The notes: generated from the sequence alone by a model not told the origin. Shown: positions 15,559 through 24,466, counted from the first letter of the stretch. The stretch: 64,000 nt of DNA from DATLCF01 sp035526505 (GCA_035526505.1 DATLCF010000001.1:496001-560000), one strand, 5' to 3'. A program made the numbers and translations.

Positions 15559-17004
15559 ATGAGTGCCAGTTTTTTCTTTTATGACCTGGAAACCAGCGGA
15601 TTTAACCCCCATAGCGCGCGCATTATGCAGTTTGCCGGGCAGCGGACCGATATGGCGCTTAATCCAATCGGCGAGCCGGTAAATGTACTGGTCAAAATGA
15701 CTGAAGACACTGTGCCAGACCCCGATGCCGTGCTGGTTACCGGTATTACACCGCAGGCCACCATTGCCGATGGCATTACCGAGGTCGAATTCCTCAAAAT
15801 TTTTACCGGACAGGTAGCAACGCCCGATACTATTTTTACCGGCTTTAACACCGTGCGATTCGACGACGAATTTATGCGCTGTTTGCACTACCGTAACTTT
15901 TACGATCCATACGAATGGCAGTGGCAGGACGGCCGGAGCAAGTGGGATTTGCTGGACGTGGTGCGCATGACCCGTGCCCTGCGGCCCGACGGCATCGAAT
16001 GGCCGTATGACGTGCACGGCAAGCCCACCAACCGGCTAGAACTGTTAACCGGCCTGAACAAACTAGCCCACGCCAATGCCCACGATGCACTGAGCGACGT
16101 TACAGCAACAATTGAAGTTGCCCGCCTAATACGTAACAAACAGCCCAAACTATTTGAGTATTTGCTAAGCATGCGCGACAAGAAAAAAGTGGCCGAGCTG
16201 GTTACTAAAAAACACGAGCCATTCGTATACACCAGCGGCAAATACCCCAGTGAATTCGAAAAAACCACTGTGGCCATATGCCTGTGCGACCACCCCAAAA
16301 AACAAGGCACATTAGTGTATGATTTGCGCCATGATCCCCAAGAGTATGCGGGCCTGACACCCGAACAGCTGGTAGAAAAATGGCGCTGGAAAAAAGACAG
16401 CGACGAACCGCGACTGCCAGTTAAGACCCTGCAATTTAACCGCTGCCCGGCCGTAGCACCCATGGGCGTTTTGGACGATGCCAGCAAAGAGCGGCTTAAG
16501 CTTAACATGTTAAGTATACGTAGCAACCAAAAAAAGCTGGCTGCTTTGACGGATTTACCAGAGCGGCTGGTAAAAGCACTGGAAATTATGGACAAACAAC
16601 AGCAAACTACATTTTTGGCGGATGAGCGCGAGGTAGACGGCCAATTGTATGACGGCTTTTTTGCAGACCAAGACAGGCAGCTGCTGCGTGTGGTACGCGC
16701 AGCTGAACCAACCGAGCTAAGCAGTATTGCTAGCGACCTGCACGATAGCCGCCTGAAGGCCTTGCTGCCCCTGTACAAAGCCCGCAATTTCCCTAAAAGC
16801 CTGGCCGACGACGAGCGTCAGGCTTGGGACCAATTTTGCCGCAAGCGCTTGCTGCACGGCGGCCAGCACAGTAAACTAGCCAAATATTTTGCCAGGCTGC
16901 AGGAAATCATGGCCAAAGACCGGCTAACCGGCCACCAGCAGTATTTGCTAGAAGAATTAAAACTATACGGCGAAAGCATTATGCCCGAGCCACAGGAGAT
17001 GTAA
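15559..17004 (+). CDS. sbcB: Exodeoxyribonuclease I (SbcB)
   Basis: A 481-residue 3'-5' single-strand DNA exonuclease of the DEDDh group, used in mismatch repair and recombination. The first metal-binding motif YDLETSGF places Asp9 and Glu11. FTGFNTVRFDDEF is the second, and HANAHDALSDVTATIEVA is the third, with the catalytic His and Asp. The SH3-like and C-terminal helical extensions typical of SbcB follow, and length is close to the E. coli enzyme (475). The start is nearly leaderless. The next gene begins one base after its stop, so the two are co-transcribed. Confidence 0.95.
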   Translation: MSASFFFYDLETSGFNPHSARIMQFAGQRTDMALNPIGEPVNVLVKMTEDTVPDPDAVLVTGITPQATIADGITEVEFLKIFTGQVATPDTIFTGFNTVRFDDEFMRCLHYRNFYDPYEWQWQDGRSKWDLLDVVRMTRALRPDGIEWPYDVHGKPTNRLELLTGLNKLAHANAHDALSDVTATIEVARLIRNKQPKLFEYLLSMRDKKKVAELVTKKHEPFVYTSGKYPSEFEKTTVAICLCDHPKKQGTLVYDLRHDPQEYAGLTPEQLVEKWRWKKDSDEPRLPVKTLQFNRCPAVAPMGVLDDASKERLKLNMLSIRSNQKKLAALTDLPERLVKALEIMDKQQQTTFLADEREVDGQLYDGFFADQDRQLLRVVRAAEPTELSSIASDLHDSRLKALLPLYKARNFPKSLADDERQAWDQFCRKRLLHGGQHSKLAKYFARLQEIMAKDRLTGHQQYLLEELKLYGESIMPEPQEM

Positions 17005-17005
17005 T

Positions 17006-17542
17006 ATGCATATAACCATGATTGACGCCATATCGGCAGATGGTAAGCTAACACGCCACGGCGACCCGAACCTTCATGCCTGGACGTCATCTGAAGATGC
17101 CAGGCATTTTGCGGCCATGCTTGCTAAACATAACCTGCTGGTTATGGGCCGCAACACATACGAAGTGGCCCATTCGCGGCCGCAAGCAGAGCGCTTGCGC
17201 GTGGTGATTACCCAAAACCCGCAGCAGTACAATGCCCAGGCGGTAAAAGGCCAGCTGGAATTTACCGATGAAACCCCACAGGTGCTCGTACAACGTCTGG
17301 AAGCAGCAGGCTACAAAGATATGCTATTGCTGGGCGGTGGTAATCTAAACGGTCAGTTTGTAGCTGCTGGGCTCATAACCGAGTTGTATCTAACCATTGA
17401 GCCAAAATTATTCGGCACTGGCACCGAACTGCTGGGCGGCCAAGCAGTTGACCAACACCTCCGTCTGCTGGAACTAACAAAGCTGAACAACGAAGGCACG
17501 CTGCTCGCCCATTATCAGTTTGAAACATCTGCCCCTGCTTGA
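17006..17542 (+). CDS. Dihydrofolate reductase-fold / RibD C-terminal domain reductase
   Basis: A 178-residue protein of the RibD_C / DHFR superfamily. The start MHITMIDAISADGKL matches the nucleotide-binding first strand. LVMGRNTYEV is the NADPH phosphate-binding motif, LLLGGGNLNGQF the glycine-rich loop, and YLTIEPKLFGTGTEL the final conserved strand. Such proteins reduce pteridine- or riboflavin-like intermediates, but stand-alone members have varied and mostly unknown substrates. Its ATG is 1 base after the exonuclease stop, with the ribosome site (GGAG) inside that gene. Confidence 0.8.
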   Translation: MHITMIDAISADGKLTRHGDPNLHAWTSSEDARHFAAMLAKHNLLVMGRNTYEVAHSRPQAERLRVVITQNPQQYNAQAVKGQLEFTDETPQVLVQRLEAAGYKDMLLLGGGNLNGQFVAAGLITELYLTIEPKLFGTGTELLGGQAVDQHLRLLELTKLNNEGTLLAHYQFETSAPA

Positions 17543-17621
17543 CAGATAGCGCCCTGTACGGCTACGCTTGGGGGTAATGAGGATACGGCTATGTTACTAA
17601 ACAAACGCGTTACTACGTGGT

Positions 17622-17676
17622 CCGGTTTTGTACCGGCTGCTTCCTGACATCTGATTTAGTTTTTAGATAAAGGAAG
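17622..17676 (+). promoter_or_regulatory. Hairpins that sequester the ribosome site of the queuosine transporter
   Basis: CCGGT/ACCGG (17622-17626 with 17632-17636) forms a first stem. CTTCCT (17640-17645) pairs with AGGAAG (17671-17676), supported inside by ATCT (17649-17652) with AGAT (17665-17668). The second stem buries the Shine-Dalgarno sequence AAGGAAG directly ahead of the ATG at 17681. This is the logic of a translational riboswitch, and preQ1 is the obvious ligand for this gene, but no known preQ1 class consensus was matched. Confidence 0.4.
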
Positions 17677-17680
17677 TACT

Positions 17681-18364
17681 ATGAACATTCGAAAATTTGA
17701 TTTGGTGGTGGCACTGTATATTTTTGGGGTAATGGTGGCAGAGCTTATGGGAGCCAAAACGTTTCCGCTTACTCAGTTTAGCTGGCTGCACCTAAATGCC
17801 ACGGTGGCGATATTTGTGATGCCGCTGTTGTTTACGCTTACCGACATCGTAGTGGAAGTGCACGGCCGCAAGCGGGCCCGCAGTATGGTATTTTCCGGCC
17901 TGATAACCGTATTTTTGCTGCTGTTGTTTGGCCTGCTGGCTACCAGTTTGCCGCCGTCAGTGCGGTTTGCCGGATCCGAGGCCGCGTACGATGCCATTTT
18001 TAAGGCCTCTACCCAAATAGCATTCGCCAGCATTGTGGCCTTTGCCGCGTCGGAACTATTGGATGTGGCCGTATTTAGTAAATTGCGTAAAGCCTTGGGC
18101 GGCCGGGCGCTGTGGCTGCGCAACAACGTGTCTAACTTTGTGTCGCAACTTATCGACTCCACCGTGTTTGTGGTGTTGGCTTTTTATGCGTTTAGTATGT
18201 CGCCTGGCGATAACGCCAGCTTTTTGGTCGGCATTATCATACCGTACTGGTTAATCCGCTGCGCGTTGTCGGTATTCGAAACACCGCTGGTATACCTAGG
18301 CGTATGGTGGCTAAAGGGCGATACCAAGCCCAGCAAAGTAGAGCTAGCCAAAGAGACCGCATGA
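17681..18364 (+). CDS. Queuosine precursor transporter (YhhQ family)
   Basis: A 227-residue inner-membrane protein with six predicted helices, matching the VUT/YhhQ family. Marker segments are KTFPLTQFSW near residue 27, FTLTDIVVEVHG near residue 50 and VSQLIDSTVFVVLAF near residue 153. YhhQ proteins import preQ0 or preQ1 for salvage into tRNA queuosine. A Shine-Dalgarno AAGGAAG precedes the ATG and lies in a predicted hairpin. The stop codon overlaps the next start (ATGA). No queuosine biosynthesis genes are visible here, which fits salvage. Confidence 0.9.
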   Translation: MNIRKFDLVVALYIFGVMVAELMGAKTFPLTQFSWLHLNATVAIFVMPLLFTLTDIVVEVHGRKRARSMVFSGLITVFLLLLFGLLATSLPPSVRFAGSEAAYDAIFKASTQIAFASIVAFAASELLDVAVFSKLRKALGGRALWLRNNVSNFVSQLIDSTVFVVLAFYAFSMSPGDNASFLVGIIIPYWLIRCALSVFETPLVYLGVWWLKGDTKPSKVELAKETA

Positions 18365-19107
18365 TTGTAACCCCCATCAAAACAAAACGCATAACCGCCA
18401 ACGCCTGCACATTGCTTGAACTTTTAGACCAGCATGTTACCAAGCTGGATGAGGCAAGCGTGGTGGTTGTTACTACTAAGATAGTGTCGCTGTGCGAGGG
18501 CAGGGTACTGCCTATGGACGGGGTAGACAAAGACGAGCTTATCGCTGCGCATTCCGCATATTATTTACCGCGCAGCCTGAGCCGCTACAACGTTAGCTTT
18601 GCCATCACCCAAGGGCGCATTGCGCCGGGTGCAGGTATTGACGAGTCCAACGGCAACGGCGAGTACATACTATGGCCCAAAGACGTGCAGGCTACTGCCA
18701 ATCAGGTACGGGCGCACTTGCAGCAAAAATATAATCTGCAAAAGTTAGGCGTTATTTTAACCGACAGCACCACCCGGCCCATGCAGTGGGGTACAACCGG
18801 CATTGGCGTAGCCCATAGCGGCTTTGTGCCGTTGAAAGATTATATCGGCACACCGGACCTATTTGGCCGTAAGTTTGAATTCCACAAGAACAACATTATG
18901 AATGGCTTGGCTGCTGCGGCAGTAGTTACTATGGGCGAAGGTGCCGAAAGCACCCCGCTGGCGATTATCCAGGATATGCCGTTTGTGGTATTCCAGGACC
19001 AAGACCCTTCGGCCCAGGAGCTGGAGGCGCTTAAAATATCCATGCAAGACGACTTGTATGCGCCGCTGCTACAAAATGCTCCGTGGCAAAAAGGCACTGG
19101 ACAATAA
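18361..19107 (+). CDS. CofE-like gamma-glutamyl ligase
   Basis: A 248-residue protein of the F420-0:gamma-glutamyl ligase (CofE) family. Recognised parts are VVTTKIVSLCEGR (metal/GTP-binding start), VILTDSTTRPMQWGTTGIGVAHSG split across two conserved blocks, and the tail MGEGAESTPLAII. CofE adds glutamates to F420 in archaea and actinobacteria. No F420 genes or F420-dependent enzymes are visible here, so a different substrate such as a folate is more likely. Its ATG overlaps the transporter stop by four bases. The name reflects homology, not demonstrated activity. Confidence 0.8.
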   Translation: MIVTPIKTKRITANACTLLELLDQHVTKLDEASVVVVTTKIVSLCEGRVLPMDGVDKDELIAAHSAYYLPRSLSRYNVSFAITQGRIAPGAGIDESNGNGEYILWPKDVQATANQVRAHLQQKYNLQKLGVILTDSTTRPMQWGTTGIGVAHSGFVPLKDYIGTPDLFGRKFEFHKNNIMNGLAAAAVVTMGEGAESTPLAIIQDMPFVVFQDQDPSAQELEALKISMQDDLYAPLLQNAPWQKGTGQ

Positions 19108-19150
19108 GATAGCAGATCCTTCGCTTTAGTACTTTCAGCTCACTCCCCTA

Positions 19151-19283
19151 TGTCATGCTGAACTTGTTTCAGCATCCCTTCTGATATTGCCGTCATCCCG
19201 AGCTTGTTTCAGCATCCCTGCTTTTTTAACAGGATGCGGAAACAATACCGAATCAAGTTCGGCACTAAAAGTTCACCGGCATG
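19151..19283. repeat. Palindromic REP-like repeat cluster
   Basis: Two direct copies of a GTCATnnnGAnCTTGTTTCAGCATCC unit (19152-19178 and 19192-19218, differing at a few bases) are followed by a degenerate inverted copy at 19231-19283 (GGATGCGGAAACA ... CGGCATGACGG). Similar TTGTTTCAGCATCC palindromes are spread through intergenic DNA of many bacteria. The cluster could fold into a long hairpin and may end transcription from both sides. Confidence 0.6.
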
Positions 19284-19299
19284 ACGGGCAGTCGGCGGA

Positions 19300-19506
19300 T
19301 CAGGTGCGAAATGACGCGGTAGTGTAGGGATGGCGAATAATGAGAGCAAAGCTGGCGGCAATAAGCAAATCGCGCAGCAAACGCTTGCGACGGATGTAAT
19401 AGCTAAGCAGGCTGAGGCACATGCCGCCCACGGCAATGATCCACAGCACAAATGTAATTTGAATTTGGGTGCCCGGAATAAGCCCCAAAACGATAATATC
19501 CGACAT
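19300..19506 (-). CDS. Small two-helix membrane protein
   Basis: A 68-residue protein starting at the ATG with a good Shine-Dalgarno (GAGGGAG) 6-8 bases upstream. Two hydrophobic segments (about residues 15-34 and 43-58) are joined by a basic loop YYIRRKRLLRD. The reading frame is open further upstream to 19569, but without a ribosome site. I recognise no family. Function unknown. Confidence 0.5.
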   Translation of the reverse strand: MSDIIVLGLIPGTQIQITFVLWIIAVGGMCLSLLSYYIRRKRLLRDLLIAASFALIIRHPYTTASFRT

Positions 19507-19590
19507 AAGAACTCCCTCGTTTTTGAATGCGTTAAGTGCATTGTAACGAGGTAATTGTTGATGTGTCAAATAGATTTTATAAAGCTTATG

Positions 19591-20187
19591 CTATGCAGCC
19601 GGATCGCTATATGTTGCTAGAAGATCTGACGGCGGCAGTGCCTCAATCGATCCCAAATCAAAAACCCTGCGTCCAAGCAAAGCAATGACAGTTGGCTCAA
19701 CCGGCTTGTGCGAGATCCACATAAGTTGTTGGTCGGCTGTTTCTTCTGGATAGCACGGTCCGGCGGGTGCTGGCTGGAAACTGTCGGCACGGAGCCCGTA
19801 CAAATAAGCAACACGGCTAGTGTGGCGAGGGTCGGTTTGCAGCCGGTCTACTACATGCTGATTGGCGCGCAATTCGAAGCTGCCGTCGGGGTAGAATACG
19901 GTGCTGCTGTGCGGTTCACCACGGGGAACAGACGTGTCATCTGGGTGTATAAATGCCCGCATTACCGCTGCACCCATAGCCTGCGCATGGTATGCGTGAA
20001 GGGCTGGCTCTACATTCCGCCGCACGCGATCGCCTCCCGGGGTGCACCATACGGGTTGAGTGGGAACTAACGCGCCATCAGTAAGCCAGGGCCCGCCATG
20101 CCAAAGCAGGCGTGGGTTCTGGCGAGTTAACACAGTCAATTCGTGGGACGAGTTAACGGCTATAAGTTTATCTTTCAGTAACGCCAA
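19591..20187 (-). CDS. Hypothetical 198-residue protein
   Basis: A soluble protein of unknown family. It probably starts with TTG, because GGGAGGG lies about 6 bases upstream and no in-frame ATG is near. It contains several His and Trp residues (LLWHGGPWLTDG near 28) and ends with a proline-rich stretch. No catalytic motif is recognised. Codon use fits the neighbourhood. Confidence 0.5.
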   Translation of the reverse strand: MALLKDKLIAVNSSHELTVLTRQNPRLLWHGGPWLTDGALVPTQPVWCTPGGDRVRRNVEPALHAYHAQAMGAAVMRAFIHPDDTSVPRGEPHSSTVFYPDGSFELRANQHVVDRLQTDPRHTSRVAYLYGLRADSFQPAPAGPCYPEETADQQLMWISHKPVEPTVIALLGRRVFDLGSIEALPPSDLLATYSDPAA

Positions 20188-20254
20188 TGTTCCCTCCCTG
20201 TATTGTCAGCTGCACAAGCATTATAAGGTAGGCTGTTGTGTGTGCACAAGCAAG

Positions 20255-20518
20255 CTATTTCTTAATCAGTTTCCGCCAGGCGCGACCGGCGCGGGCAATT
20301 ATTTTTTTTAGTTCGTCAACCAGCCAATCGCGTACTTTTTCAGCTAGGGTAAATTCGGTAGCCAAAATGGCAAAGCCCAAAAAAATTGCCGCCCAGCCCG
20401 GGCCAGGCAACACCAGCATGGCAATGCCGGTTATAACAACCGTTGAACCCACAATAAACACCAGGGGCTTGCGCACAGCCACCGGTATCCGTTTCCATTT
20501 GTTGCCGAGTGATTCCAT
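20255..20518 (-). CDS. PGPGW-motif transmembrane protein
   Basis: An 87-residue protein with two membrane helices (about 17-38 and 42-58) around the diagnostic motif LVLPGPGWAAIF, which defines the PGPGW family of putative membrane proteins. The C-terminal part is a basic amphipathic helix. Function is unknown for the whole family. A minus-strand TATACT at 20527-20532 predicts transcription start 2 bases before the ATG. Confidence 0.85.
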   Translation of the reverse strand: MESLGNKWKRIPVAVRKPLVFIVGSTVVITGIAMLVLPGPGWAAIFLGFAILATEFTLAEKVRDWLVDELKKIIARAGRAWRKLIKK

Positions 20519-20526
20519 ATGTAACT

Positions 20527-20532
20527 AGTATA
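20527..20532 (-). promoter_or_regulatory. TATACT -10 box of the PGPGW gene
   Basis: On the minus strand TATACT predicts start at 20520, two bases before the ATG (20518). Confidence 0.5.
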
Positions 20533-20567
20533 CCCTGTTTACCTTCAGCCAGTCTTGCTGAAAGTTT

Positions 20568-20573
20568 TATACT
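20568..20573 (+). promoter_or_regulatory. TATACT -10 box of the uvrA-flanking gene
   Basis: Predicts transcription start near 20580, 4 bases before the ATG at 20584; it excludes the upstream in-frame ATG at 20509. Confidence 0.5.
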
Positions 20574-20583
20574 GTTAAGTAGT

Positions 20584-21561
20584 ATGGCAAAGAATGTTTC
20601 CATTGGTATATCTAATTTTAATATAGCTCCGCTGGACGCCTTGCGCTGGAAAGCGGGCCGCTACATGGCTTTTTTACAAGCGACCGGCTGTGCTCCGCTT
20701 ATTGAAGAGGGCGTTGCAGGCTATAGGGGCGGCGGATTTACCTGGAATTATATAAACGGCAAAGGTCATGTTGCCCAGCGATTAGCAGCCGACAATGCCA
20801 TCCAAGGTTTGGAACAATCATGGCGCACCGAACAACCGCGTCATGTTTTGCAGGCCGCACAAACGGGCAGCATTTTAAAGGTAGTTAAAGGCGCAACGTT
20901 TATACTGGGTCTACCCGGTGTCGAGGAGTCGCTGGAACGTTTAGAGACTGTGCAGGAGGCAGCAGGCAAAAAGCTGCCCATTGTTGTTCACCCGAACGAG
21001 CAGCGTCACGACCAAACTGTACCGGTTCGGCACATAAATTATGGTTGGCTGCGCGACAAAAAAGTATTTGGCAATATGTTATATCAGCCTACAAGCGATC
21101 TTTTGGAAGGGTGGGGAATTACACTGCCCGACAGGCCCACGGACAATGACATCGAGGCAATAGCTAATGAGTTAGTAGCCGTACAAGGCGAACATGGGTT
21201 TGACGGCATCGCGTTTGACACTCACCACGCTAACACTGTGCGTGGCCGCCGCCGACCCTTGCCCGCACCTATAGCCCTGGTGGGCCACCTTGCAGCGCAA
21301 GGTGCTATCCACACAGTAGAAGTAGGATTTCGTCCAGATCTGGGCGGCAACCGGGAACACTTACGAAGTGCGTTGAGCGGCAACCTAGAAACCACACCCC
21401 AAGGAGCGATGCTGCGCACCGTACTGCAGTATAGGCAGCCGGACCAAGAAACAAGAATTGTACTGGAGGTACCGGCCAGTGCCATGCCTAGGGGTTTGGA
21501 GTACCAGCAGGGTAACCAACAGTTGGTGGGTGCAATTGCCCAACTGGCTACTGCAGCCTAG
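20584..21561 (+). CDS. Unknown 325-residue protein, paralogue of the broken gene after uvrA
   Basis: A soluble protein with alternating strands and helices, possibly a TIM barrel. Conserved between this copy and the one at 24467 are ISNFN/SSNHN at the start, QSWR near 77, an HPNEQ motif near 137, a DT-NTV segment near 217 and VEVG near 245. HPNEQ and FDTHH resemble the metal-ligand strands of xylose-isomerase-like or endonuclease IV-like barrels, but that is only a suggestion. The start was set at 20584 because a TATACT box and both paralogues support it. It lies directly upstream of uvrA. Confidence 0.55.
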   Translation: MAKNVSIGISNFNIAPLDALRWKAGRYMAFLQATGCAPLIEEGVAGYRGGGFTWNYINGKGHVAQRLAADNAIQGLEQSWRTEQPRHVLQAAQTGSILKVVKGATFILGLPGVEESLERLETVQEAAGKKLPIVVHPNEQRHDQTVPVRHINYGWLRDKKVFGNMLYQPTSDLLEGWGITLPDRPTDNDIEAIANELVAVQGEHGFDGIAFDTHHANTVRGRRRPLPAPIALVGHLAAQGAIHTVEVGFRPDLGGNREHLRSALSGNLETTPQGAMLRTVLQYRQPDQETRIVLEVPASAMPRGLEYQQGNQQLVGAIAQLATAA

Positions 21562-21601
21562 GCACGCATTGCTGGGGCTAGAAAAGTACGTCGTTTTCCG
21601 C

Positions 21602-21607
21602 TATAAT
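21602..21607 (+). promoter_or_regulatory. TATAAT -10 box of uvrA
   Basis: Perfect TATAAT; predicted start 4 bases before the uvrA ATG, no ribosome binding site. Confidence 0.6.
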
Positions 21608-21617
21608 TTCCCTGTTT

Positions 21618-24428
21618 ATGAGTGAGCGCATAGTAGTCAAAGGTGCGCGGGAGCACAACCTCAAAAATATTGATGTTGAGTTGCCGCGCAACAAATTAGT
21701 AGTCATTACCGGGCTTTCGGGATCGGGCAAGTCCAGCTTGGCCTTTGACACTATTTATGCCGAAGGGCAGCGCCGCTACGTGGAAAGTTTAAGCGCCTAT
21801 GCCCGCCAGTTTTTGGGGCTGATGGAAAAGCCCGATGTCGACCAAATTGACGGCCTGTCACCCGCCATTTCTATTGACCAAAAATCCACCAGCCGCAACC
21901 CACGCAGCACGGTTGCGACCGTAACCGAAATTTACGACTATCTGCGCCTGCTGTTTGCGCGTACTGGTGTACCGCACTGCCCGGTGTGCGGCAAGCCGGT
22001 TACGCGCCAAACCACAGCCAACATTGTGGACCAAATCGCTGGACTGCCTGACGGCGCACGCCTGATGATCCTTGCCCCGGTTATTACTGACAAAAAGGGC
22101 GCGTTCGAACACATACCGGAGCAATACCAGCGTGCCGGCTTTGCCCGCGTGCGCGTGGACGGCGTGGTATATGCGCTAGACGAGTTTCCGGAACTGGACA
22201 AAAACTACAAGCACACCATAGAAGTTGTGGTGGACCGCTTGGTGAATGACGAGCCCAGCCGTACCCGTTTGGCTCAGTCCGTAGAACAAGCGCTGGAAGT
22301 GGCCGAGGGCAAAGTGCGGGTGCTGAATGCCGATGCCAGCGAAGAGTTCCAGTACAGCCTAATGTACGCCTGTATCGATCACCCCGACGTGGCCATCCCC
22401 GAACTGGAACCGCGTACCTTTAGCTTTAACAGCCCGCACGGCGCCTGCCCGGTGTGCACCGGCCTAGGTTCGCGGCTAGAAGTTGATCCGGAATTAGTAA
22501 TCCCCAACGGCCGCCTGACTATTGCCGAGGGCGCTATCCGTCCGTTTAACCGTGTGAACGCCGACGCTTGGTATATGAAAAAAATGCAGGCTGTGGCCGA
22601 CCGTTATGGTTTTAGTCTGCACGTAGCCACGGGCGAACTGAAAAAGGAAGATTTAGAAAAGATTTTGTACGGCACAGGCCGCGAAACATACCGTGTAAGC
22701 CTTGGCGGGGGCCGGGCGTTCGACACCACGTATGAGGGCGTTATCCCCAATCTGGAGCGTCGGCACCGCGAAACCGAAAGCGATTTTATGCGCCACGACA
22801 TAGAACGTTTTATGCAGGAAAAACCGTGTTATGCCTGCAAGGGTCGTCGTCTGAAGCCCGAAGTATTGGCGGTAACCGTGGCCGACAAATCTATAATGGA
22901 CATTTGCGAACTGTCTATCGATGACGCAGTAAGTTTCTTCAAAAACCTGAAGCTGAGCAACAAAGACCTGCACATTGCCCACCAAATTCTAAAAGAAATT
23001 TGCGCCCGCCTGAGCTTTTTGCAAGACGTTGGCCTGAATTATTTGAGCTTACTACGCGGCGCAACCACTTTGTCCGGCGGCGAAGCCCAGCGTATTCGTT
23101 TGGCTACCCAAATAGGCTCCGGCCTGCAAGGCGTGCTGTATGTGTTGGATGAACCCAGCATTGGCCTGCACCAGCGCGACAACGACCGGCTGATCAATAC
23201 GCTCAAACACCTGCGCGACCTGGGCAACACTGTGCTGGTGGTGGAGCACGACGAAGATACTATCCGCACCGCAGACTACTTGCTGGATATCGGCCCGGGC
23301 GCTGGCATCCACGGTGGCCATGTGGTAGCCCACGGCACTCCGGCCGAGGTAGCCGGCAATCCCGAAAGCATTACCGGCCAATACCTGTCTGGTACAAAGA
23401 CCATTGCCGCGCCCAAAAAACGAAGAGCCGGCAACGGCAAGTCGCTGGTTATCCGCGGCGCGCGCGAAAACAACTTGCGGGATATTGACGTGGAAATTCC
23501 GCTGGGCCAGCTGGTGGTGGTTAGCGGTGTATCCGGCAGCGGCAAATCCAGCCTAATCAACGACATCCTGGCTAAAGAATTACAAGCCCGCTTGCACCGT
23601 GCCAACACCGTACCTGGCCGCCACGACGAAATTACAGGCATTAAGCAGCTGGACAAGGCTATTATTATCGACCAGTCACCCATTGGCCGTACCCCCCGCA
23701 GCAACCCGGCCACCTATACCGGCCTGTTTACGCCCATTCGCGAACTGTTTGCCAACACGCCCGAGGCCAAATTGCGCGGCTACCAGCCCGGCCGTTTTAG
23801 CTTTAACGTTAAGGGCGGCAGGTGTGAAAATTGCGCGGGCGACGGCATTATTAAGATTGAAATGCACTTTTTGCCCGACGTGTACGTACCTTGCGAAGTC
23901 TGCCATGGCAAGCGCTACAACCGCGAAGCCCTGGAAATCCACTTTAAGGGTAAGACCATTAGCGACGTGCTGGAGATGACCTGCGAGCAAGCCTTGGAAT
24001 TTTTTGGCAACATTCCGGCCATTGCCCGCAAGCTGCAAACATTGGTAGATGTGGGCTTGGGCTACATTGCCTTGGGCCAGTCGGCCACCACACTTTCCGG
24101 CGGCGAAGCCCAACGCATTAAACTAGCCAGCGAACTATCCCGCCGCCCTACCGGTCGCACCCTGTATATTTTAGACGAACCCACCACCGGCCTGCATATG
24201 GCCGATGTCGAAAAACTGCTGCATGTGCTGCACGCCTTGGTCGATACCGGCAATAGCATGGTGATTATCGAGCATAATCTGGATGTTGTAAAATCTGCCG
24301 ACCATATAATTGATATGGGTCCCGAGGGCGGCGCAGCCGGCGGTCAAATTATTGCCACCGGCACCCCGGAACAGATTGCCAAACAAAAAAATTCCTACAC
24401 CGGCCAGTTCCTGAAACGCATGCTATAG
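21618..24428 (+). CDS. uvrA: Excinuclease ABC subunit A (UvrA)
   Basis: The damage-recognition ATPase of nucleotide excision repair, 936 residues, normal length. It contains two ABC ATPase modules: the first Walker A GLSGSGKSS is near residue 32 and the second GVSGSGKSS near 637. Two LSGGEAQRI signatures and two DEP Walker B motifs (VLDEPSIGLHQRD and ILDEPTTGLHMAD) are intact. The C-terminal zinc finger (CENC ... CEVC) is complete; an N-terminal CPVC pair and a CYAC segment are also present. Works with UvrC, encoded at 33.9 kb. The start is nearly leaderless. Confidence 0.98.
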   Translation: MSERIVVKGAREHNLKNIDVELPRNKLVVITGLSGSGKSSLAFDTIYAEGQRRYVESLSAYARQFLGLMEKPDVDQIDGLSPAISIDQKSTSRNPRSTVATVTEIYDYLRLLFARTGVPHCPVCGKPVTRQTTANIVDQIAGLPDGARLMILAPVITDKKGAFEHIPEQYQRAGFARVRVDGVVYALDEFPELDKNYKHTIEVVVDRLVNDEPSRTRLAQSVEQALEVAEGKVRVLNADASEEFQYSLMYACIDHPDVAIPELEPRTFSFNSPHGACPVCTGLGSRLEVDPELVIPNGRLTIAEGAIRPFNRVNADAWYMKKMQAVADRYGFSLHVATGELKKEDLEKILYGTGRETYRVSLGGGRAFDTTYEGVIPNLERRHRETESDFMRHDIERFMQEKPCYACKGRRLKPEVLAVTVADKSIMDICELSIDDAVSFFKNLKLSNKDLHIAHQILKEICARLSFLQDVGLNYLSLLRGATTLSGGEAQRIRLATQIGSGLQGVLYVLDEPSIGLHQRDNDRLINTLKHLRDLGNTVLVVEHDEDTIRTADYLLDIGPGAGIHGGHVVAHGTPAEVAGNPESITGQYLSGTKTIAAPKKRRAGNGKSLVIRGARENNLRDIDVEIPLGQLVVVSGVSGSGKSSLINDILAKELQARLHRANTVPGRHDEITGIKQLDKAIIIDQSPIGRTPRSNPATYTGLFTPIRELFANTPEAKLRGYQPGRFSFNVKGGRCENCAGDGIIKIEMHFLPDVYVPCEVCHGKRYNREALEIHFKGKTISDVLEMTCEQALEFFGNIPAIARKLQTLVDVGLGYIALGQSATTLSGGEAQRIKLASELSRRPTGRTLYILDEPTTGLHMADVEKLLHVLHALVDTGNSMVIIEHNLDVVKSADHIIDMGPEGGAAGGQIIATGTPEQIAKQKNSYTGQFLKRML

Positions 24429-24453
24429 CCCGCGAAGGCATACAGTGCCCTGG

Positions 24454-24459
24454 TATAAT
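24454..24459 (+). promoter_or_regulatory. TATAAT -10 box of the broken paralogue
   Basis: Predicts transcription start one base before the ATG at 24467, so the promoter is intact although the gene is broken. Confidence 0.5.
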
Positions 24460-24466
24460 CTTATAC

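Noticed and set aside
15900..16787. A 295-codon minus-strand open frame
   Set aside because: It is the antisense shadow of the exonuclease I gene; its serine/leucine/arginine-rich product is typical of reversed coding sequence.
17543..17680. A named preQ1 riboswitch class
   Set aside because: The sequence does not show the conserved core of class I, II or III that I could identify by eye, so only the ribosome-site hairpin is reported.
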